The position numbers were made by a program, and so were the translations under genes. From Onchidella celtica (taxonomy: Eukaryota > Mollusca > Gastropoda > Systellommatophora > Onchidiidae), in NCBI GenBank assembly GCA_963931925.1, contig OZ007580.1, positions 10,806,001-10,870,000 on the forward strand: 64,000 nt of DNA. The letters are read 5' to 3'. Below are positions 57,931 to 64,000 of this stretch, piece after piece. The notes beneath the pieces were generated by a model. That model had not been told where the DNA came from. It ran no database searches and saw nothing but the letters and a program-made list of their open reading frames with translations. Each line of letters begins with the position of its first letter. The first letter of the stretch is position 1.

Positions 57931-60791
57931 CTGGGAACAGAAATAACAATAAAACATAAATGTTATAACATGGAAGAGATGAGATGGCTGCTTTTAGCGT
58001 AGTTCAATGGTATCATTACTCAATAACATCATCTTTCTGTGTCATTAAGGGGCTCTTAGTGAATTACATATTACTGGTACATAGTCTTATGTAACTTTCA
58101 CAATAACCCTCAAATGGATATTGGAGTGGGGACAGGAGCACTTACTGGGGTGCCTGATGTGCTGAGGTTCTGATTCCCATCAATCAATCAATCAATCAAT
58201 CAATCTTTGTACCTGAGATTGCTATTCCACAAAGGCCTCAACACAATGGGACTGGTCCAAACTACCTTTCATAAATCCACTGCTTTTGCTCTTATATTTT
58301 GTCCCTTCAAGGTATTGGATTCAGTAATTTTCCATCAATGAATTTGTCACCGGGTGGGCACACATATGTTCATAAACAGAACAAGTTCCATTCCATGACC
58401 ATTTTGCCTGTCAGAAGCAACTGCTGTTTACAGTTTCTCTTTCAACCAGATCACAATGATCATGATGCAGGATCCAAAGCAACACCCTTCAAACAAGATA
58501 CACAAAACAGCCATGTAGAATGTTTCACTGATTAAAAATCTGAGCTCCAACAAACAGAAAAGCAGACAATGAAGAAGAATGCTGTAGGTACTTACCTTGT
58601 CATTTCTCTCACACAAAAACTTCAGTTTCTGGGCTTTCTTGTGCATGAAAACTCCATCCAAATGACCAGTTTCTGCAGATCTAATCTCAATGGCTTTATT
58701 GCCCCAACCCATAATTTGTCCAGTACTAATGTAAGCTGAAAAGGATGATGAAAAAATTGTATTACAATTAAATGAACTGAACATCAAATCTGTACTGAAG
58801 ATGGTATCACTGTATATTACATAATGTACTCAATGGCTAATCATCCATCAAAGAAAATAATGGTGCGTTTTGTAATACATGTATAACTTTAACCAGTGTA
58901 AATCTGGACCTCTCCATGATTTTAAAATTCGTAATAAATAATAATAATAAAAAAAAAAAAAGCTGGTGAAATAGTGTTACAGACATAAAAAAAAATACTA
59001 ACTGTTATTTTGTTCAGACATCTGAAACAAATTCAGTGCCAACTAAACGAACGTCCAATTTTATCACCGATGGTAAAACAGAATTTATATGGGATTCCAT
59101 CCATGATCAAATCATCCCCTTTGAATGACAAGATTCTATCTCCACTTTTTGGCTGAACTGAGTTATACGCTACTTCTACGGGCCTTCTCCATTGTGTGCC
59201 AAAGTATCAAGCAGATTCGGTGTGTAATTTGTAAGTATTACTAAAAAGAAAAAAAACTCTTTGCTCTAAAAGCTATGATCACATGAAACTTCAATCTTCA
59301 ATCTCTCAAAAGTTGACGGAAGGGAATTAGAACCTTGTCATTCTAATAAAACGAAATGAACATGAAAGAGATTTGTCTGTACGACTAACAATGCTGAGTT
59401 AACAAAACTAAGAGGACAGGAGTTACCAAAACTAAGAGGACAGGAGTTAACAAAACTAAGAGGACAGGAGTTAACAAAACTAAGAGGACTGGAGTTACCA
59501 AAACTAAGAGGACAGGAGTTACCAAAACTAAGAGGACAGGAGTTAACAAAACTAAGAGGACAGGAGTTACCAAAACTAAGAGGACAGGAGTTAACAAAAC
59601 TAAGAGGACAGGAGTTAACAAAACTAAGAGGACAGGAGTTAACAAAACTAAGAGGACAGGAGTTACCAAAACTAAGAGGGCAGGAGTTACCAAAACTAAG
59701 AGGACAGGAGTTACCAAAACTAAGGGGACAGGAGTTACCAAAACTAAGGGGACAGGAGTTAACAAAACTAAGAGGACAGAGAAGATCTGTCTCAGAAAAC
59801 CATACATACCAACTGAGGTTGGCAACTCTCCCCACTGCAACACAACATTTTTGGTGATCTTTCCCATGGTGTCTACATAAACTCCTTCATCTGAAACAAT
59901 AGAATTTAAAACATGACAGAAACTTATGTTGTAGTCCACTGTCCTGAGCAATGAATAATTCTACAGCAAAAAACAGTTATCAAAATGCTTTTATAAACGC
60001 ACACAGACTATGTCCCCATAAGTTTTTCATAAAAATATGGCAGTGTTGGTCATTATAGAGCTCAATCAAAATTGGGCAAAAAGAAAACGTTGTATGTTGC
60101 AAAGCCCCGCGTGAGAAATAAAACCCAAACAATACAAAGCAAACTAAAGAGAAGACAGAAAATTTTCTTTTTGCCCAATTTTGACTTTGCTTATAGCCCT
60201 GCTGCGACCCCACAGTTTTTCTGTGGTTTTTATTGAGCTCAAGTGGACCATCCTACATCTTCAGCTCATCTCTTCTGTTTCTGCACAAACTGCACAGTAC
60301 TGTTTCTATAAACTATAACAAAAATGTAGCCAGCACATATACAAGGTTTCGCAAAGCTATGGTCAAGACAGGGCATGGATAAGGTCCACAGAAAAATTCC
60401 ACCCTATTTACCCAAATGTGACCAGTGTGGAATGACCTGCTTTAGATCCACAGCAACCAATTCAAAAGACTTGAAGAAACAAACATATGATGGATGGTCA
60501 CATTTCAAAATGTCAGTTTCCACACACAGCTGTTAAATGGACTTTAGCTTCAAATCTTGAGCTCTGATAGAATTATTAGCTAAGCAACTCTTTGGCCTGC
60601 AACATCAATCCCTAGAACTCCAGTGTGCTCACTGCCTTGTTTAACTCATCATATGGGCCTATCAAATGGGTATATACCAAGGCCAATGCAAATATAACAG
60701 TAAGGTACTTACTATCATAACACAAAAGCAGCTGTAAGCCATTTGTGTTGGGCAGGATAACAATCGTATGTGGCGTGATGGGACCATGTGT
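57847..60791 (-). CDS. MAP4K4: Misshapen-type STE20 kinase (MAP4K4/TNIK/MINK1), 3' exons, CNH domain
   Basis: Four coding exons on the minus strand (60713-60791, 59810-59890, 58596-58735, 57847-57930) join in phase with GT-AG borders. They encode the last 127 residues of a MAP4K of the germinal-centre-kinase family. The order is [74 protein letters not shown] and [20 protein letters not shown], ending GLANW-stop. This is nearly the human TNIK/MAP4K4 C-terminus, the end of the citron-homology (CNH) domain that binds small GTPases such as Rap2. The kinase acts in JNK and Hippo-type signalling and in the actin cytoskeleton. The N-terminal kinase domain, linker and start of CNH lie beyond 64000. 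Vertebrate paralogues cannot be told apart; invertebrates usually have one gene (msn). Confidence 0.95.
58174..58204. repeat. CAAT tetranucleotide repeat
   Basis: About seven copies of CAAT lie in the last intron of the kinase gene. Confidence 0.9.
58596..58735 (-). CDS. MAP4K4: Misshapen-type kinase, penultimate exon
   Basis: Acceptor CTTTTCAG and donor GTAAGT. It encodes [36 protein letters not shown] and [11 protein letters not shown], the most conserved CNH block of the family. Confidence 0.97.
59128..59343. repeat. Dispersed repeat, family G (copy 2), in a kinase-gene intron
   Basis: Partner of 55949-56166. It lies immediately before the 24-bp minisatellite. Confidence 0.85.
59396..59783 (-). 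repeat. 24-bp minisatellite, about 16 copies, in a kinase-gene intron
   Basis: The plus-strand unit is AACAAAACTAAGAGGACAGG plus AGTT, with copies alternating between AAC and ACC at the start. The unit is a multiple of three, so two minus-strand frames stay open through it. One repeats LVLLTPVL-like octapeptides in frame with the exon at 59810-59890. The array ends about 27 bp from that exon. Confidence 0.95.
59810..59890 (-). CDS. MAP4K4: Misshapen-type kinase, CNH exon before the minisatellite
   Basis: Acceptor TTGTTTCAG and donor GTATGT. It encodes [20 protein letters not shown] and ELPTSV (human: [26 protein letters not shown]). The intron after the donor is open in frame across a minisatellite. 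Confidence 0.96.
60058..60240. mobile_element. MITE with nested inverted repeats (family B copy 2), kinase-gene intron
   Basis: The outer ends GAGCTCAAT (60058-60066) and ATTGAGCTC (60232-60240) are inverted. Inside them a perfect 21-bp inverted repeat pairs 60067-60087 with 60163-60183 (core TTGGGCAAAAAGAAAA). The CCACAG...CTGTGG stem and TGTTGCAAAGC block are shared with 10249-10350. Confidence 0.7.
60713..60791 (-). CDS. MAP4K4: Misshapen-type kinase, most upstream exon seen
   Basis: Acceptor TCTTCACAG and donor GTAAGT. It encodes [20 protein letters not shown] and LLLCYD (human: [23 protein letters not shown]). It starts in phase 0; the preceding exon is not in the window. Confidence 0.94.
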
Positions 60792-63700
60792 CTGTGAAGA
60801 ATAAATTGGATATCATTTTAGGCAATTTCAATCAAGACCTTTATAAGAATTTTAAAAGATCAGAATAAGCATCCAACATTCAAAGGAGCAAAGAAATGCC
60901 AATATTTTGGTAAGTGCGACAAATTATCTCTCCATATTGGTTTTCACATCTTAAATGCTTTTGAGCAATTGACCCATGACGGAAAATCCAATCTGGAGAG
61001 AGAACAATGCAGTGGCTTAAAAAGTGAATGGTTTTCAGAGGAGAGATAAAAAATGGTAACCCCAAGAGGAAAGGTGAAAGGTGGTCATGAATTTAGAAAT
61101 AGCCAATAGGAAATTGAAACTTTTGACTTTTATCAATGGATAGTGTTCTTCGATATAGGTGAATATTATTTTTGAAACACCGACTTTAGAGAAAGAGTTT
61201 CACTTGATGTAGATCAAACAGTGTATGGGCATTTAAAAATTTGTGAATACCATGAAAGAAATATTTAAGATTTCTGCTGCCCACAAGTAACAAGCTATCA
61301 CTTATAATGTATTAAATTTCTTAAAACTATTATGAGATTCATGTGCAGTCTCTTCTTCCAATCTGCTCTCAAGTTATCCTTTCCACAAGACACAGGGAAG
61401 AATTCGTGAACGCTATATCTTCCTTTCAAACAGAAATGCCAAGACCAAAAATACATGAAAACTATAATGAATACAAAAGAAATTATTGGAAAAAGTTATG
61501 AATGGAAACAAACAAAAATTAGAGGAGAGGTCTGAGACAAGATACCTGTGACAGTAAAATGTGTAAACAACATCAGAAAAAGATTGATAACACGTCGTAG
61601 GTTATAAAAAATGAAAAAAAAAAAAAAGGTGATAACTTTGCCACTGGAAGTCAACAAAATTCCTGGAAAATTTAAAGTAGGACAACATCAATAAAAACAA
61701 AAAGGCTCATGTCAAAGCTACTCCTAAGCAAACACACACACACAGGCACACAGTCAGCTGAACTGGTGTATTTGCTGGTAAGTTCAACCTAATGAGACCA
61801 GGTCAGAACAGTGACAGCTGAATTAATAGGATGTCTCTACACGGTTCACAGATGTGAAACCAAAAAGTCAGTATACACTTGGTTTTAATGCAAATTAAAA
61901 CTTTTTATAAACACAGCTAAAACATTTTATAAACAGAGCTTTGACAAGGTTCTTCACGAAACTTGAAAATACAAATATGGGTCTGCTACATACGACTCTT
62001 CCATCCTTTTTACTACAATGCTGAATCAGGACTGCATGATTCGACCTCCTCTGCTAGAGTTGTATGAAGTGTAGGTTAAGTTTTATTATGGGTTATTATT
62101 TACATTATATGTTATTGATGATTTTCATGCTTATCATGTCCATTAATATCAAATATGAAATAATGATTATTTTGACAATTTTCAAATTGGGAACAGCTGA
62201 GTCAAAGTGAGACAGATATGGGGATGTAATCAGATACCTTCTCTTCACTTCATTCCATGCAGGTATGTGACATTATACGGCCTGTCTAGACAAGGCGGCA
62301 CAGAACAATACAAGTACAAAGTAACAAGCATGGCCAAAAAGCTTAGCTCAAAATTAAATTATCATTGATTGCTGCACGAGTTAAGCAACCAAGGTGAAAG
62401 CAAATGTTTGAATAACTCAGAATAAAACAAAAAATTCAGAGAAACAAAATATAAACAAAAGTATACAGTTGTCTTGGCAACATAAAGACGTGCTGGCTTA
62501 TGGCATCTATTATTATAAAAGTGAACTTTGGAGGCTATGTTAGCCTACTCCTCCGTTCATACTTAGCCCACACGCTTCAAATTTTACAGACGTCCATAGT
62601 ATCTACATACCCAGGTTTGCGTCACACAAAACATACGAAAACTCCTGTCCCCGAATTTATCAAAATAGATTTCTTCAGTCATTCTATTTTAATTCACCAT
62701 TTTGAGTGAACCGGAAGGATGATACCATTTTGATGCGCCAACTGAACGCGGAAGTTTGGTTCCGCACCAAGAAACGAAACCGTTCATAGAACGGGTAATT
62801 AAATATAATAATTCTGTGTGAAATTGTGGTGTAACAGTAAGTTCTGTAAGTCATAGCATGGAATCCAAGTGCCGTTTTAATGTGGCCTAGATCTAGATAT
62901 ACAGCTGCGCTTAGTACATGGAAAATTTGCAAGACATATCTTGTGCGGGTCGGCTAGTTCAAAATAAATATGACAAAAATTTAAAAAACTGAAAGACAAA
63001 TCGCTCTGTCAACAAACTATTTTGTGCAGGATCTCTAGTACAGTCAAAGGTTACAAAGGGCATAAAAAGATTTCTGTCCATCCAGAGAATGCTTTTATAT
63101 GCAGGAAGAAGCAACTTCACAACTTTAAATCCTGCAAATTCTCTTCGAATACTACCATTTCTTCAACATTGGAGCTGCTCAATGTCTGCATTCATTTCCA
63201 CTGATCTAAGTAAAGTGAGTGAACTCTTCCAGTCTCATCTCCAACTCCTCTGAGTTCTTGTACATATATCCTTTAGAAAAGTTTTTGCTGATGTGCTAAA
63301 CAGGCCAACTACAGTCTGGCATTTTCTGACAAATTCAAAACCAGTTAGGAGGAATACAATGGGAAAGATGGAATGGCTCGTTGAGAAGTGATTAAAACAC
63401 CCTTTTTTCCAACCTAAATCATAAAAAAGGACACTTTGCTAAATTCTGTATGCATGAAAATAACTCTAAAATTAAAGTGGGATAACAAATCACACATCTG
63501 CAGACTGACGAAAGAATATCAGCAAGCTTCATTAATCTTGGTTTACCACATTAAGTGCTTACACACAGACCCCCATCTGCAAATATAAAGGTGACACAGG
63601 CCAATCAGGGACTGAACAATGTGTACAAGGGTCAGTGGGAAATTGGGAAGAAATACGGGAATGGATGGATGTGGCAAAACAACTAGAAGGGAAAAAAAAT

Positions 63701-64000
63701 CCACATCTTTGCATTTCTTGAATGAACACTGCATTTCACTTGAAGACTTTGGCACCCATTTCTTTTATATTTTCAAGTTCCTTATCCCCCAGAACTTTGT
63801 CAAGCTGAGTCTAGTTCAATGCAGTGTTCGTATATTTCCAGATCTATTAGGCAATCACAATCAGTCGAGGAGTTTGCCAGGTACTTGAACAAAACCATAA
63901 ATGAATTCAACTGAACACCAAGAATAAAACATAAACTTTGAAGCAAGGCCAAAGCTATGACCCAAATAATAAAAAAGCAATGAGGACCAAAGGTCCAGTG
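60792..64000 (-). other. Intron of the kinase gene; no further exon recognised
   Basis: The next upstream CNH exon (expected to encode a GFHVIDVDSG-like block) is not found before the right edge, so the intron exceeds 3.2 kb or the exon lies outside. Open frames here are short and unrecognised. A long A run lies at 61615-61627 and CACA repeats near 61735-61745. Confidence 0.6.

Noticed and set aside
59338-59835. Minus-strand frame with CPLSFGNS repeats
   Set aside because: It is the second open frame through the 24-bp minisatellite and out of frame with the kinase exon. It is kept only as part of the repeat.
62684-62932. 82-codon minus-strand frame in a CpG-richer patch, considered as a gene start
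   Set aside because: No domain and no consistent splice signals. It lies within the presumed kinase-gene intron.

Overview
This window is nuclear DNA of an invertebrate animal, most likely a gastropod mollusc. The evidence is intron-rich genes with GT-AG splicing, two conserved animal genes, RTE-clade LINEs with (ATG)n tails, a tRNA-derived SINE, many MITEs and scattered AGATCTAGATCT-type motifs. The species assignment is inference. The DNA is about 60-65% AT, and most of it is intron, intergenic DNA and repeats.

Layout. (1) 1-5,094, + strand: the remains of an ankyrin-repeat gene. Its coding exon is split by a nearly full-length RTE LINE (974-4,209, minus) with a 13-bp target duplication, and it also has an in-frame TGA. 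(2) 5,095-13,271: no convincing gene. It holds hAT-like non-autonomous elements (one with a perfect 8-bp target duplication), palindromic MITEs and a 370-bp GATA/GACA array. (3) 13,272-21,114: a young LTR retrotransposon on the minus strand with 917-bp LTRs that look identical and a 5-bp target duplication. Its integrase lies upstream of reverse transcriptase, the Gmr1-type order that is unusual for Ty3/Gypsy. (4) 21,441-41,889, + strand: a complete ATG4 autophagy protease gene of the ATG4A/B type. It has 12 coding exons and 425 codons, and a compact promoter with ETS-like and NRF-1-like sites only about 350 bp from the LTR element. Its introns carry at least four TTAA-flanked MITEs, two Tc1/mariner-like MITEs in opposite orientation, a 56-bp minisatellite and a duplicated splice acceptor. 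(5) 41,890-57,846: about 16 kb with no protein gene seen. It contains a SINE, a second RTE fragment and local duplications, and probably the 3' UTRs of the two flanking genes. (6) 57,847-60,791, minus strand: the last four coding exons of a Misshapen-type STE20 kinase (MAP4K4/TNIK/MINK1), encoding the C-terminal half of the CNH domain. Its kinase domain lies beyond the right edge. (7) 60,792-64,000: intron of that gene.

ATG4 and the kinase gene converge tail to tail. They have no known direct pathway link. ATG4 processes Atg8/LC3/GABARAP, and the kinase is a MAP4K that acts in JNK/Hippo-type signalling. The strongest leads are the Gmr1-type element with its duplicated primer-binding site, the ankyrin gene broken by a LINE, the decoy acceptor in front of the ATG4 Asp/His exon, and a 24-bp minisatellite in the kinase gene that stays open in frame with the preceding CNH exon.
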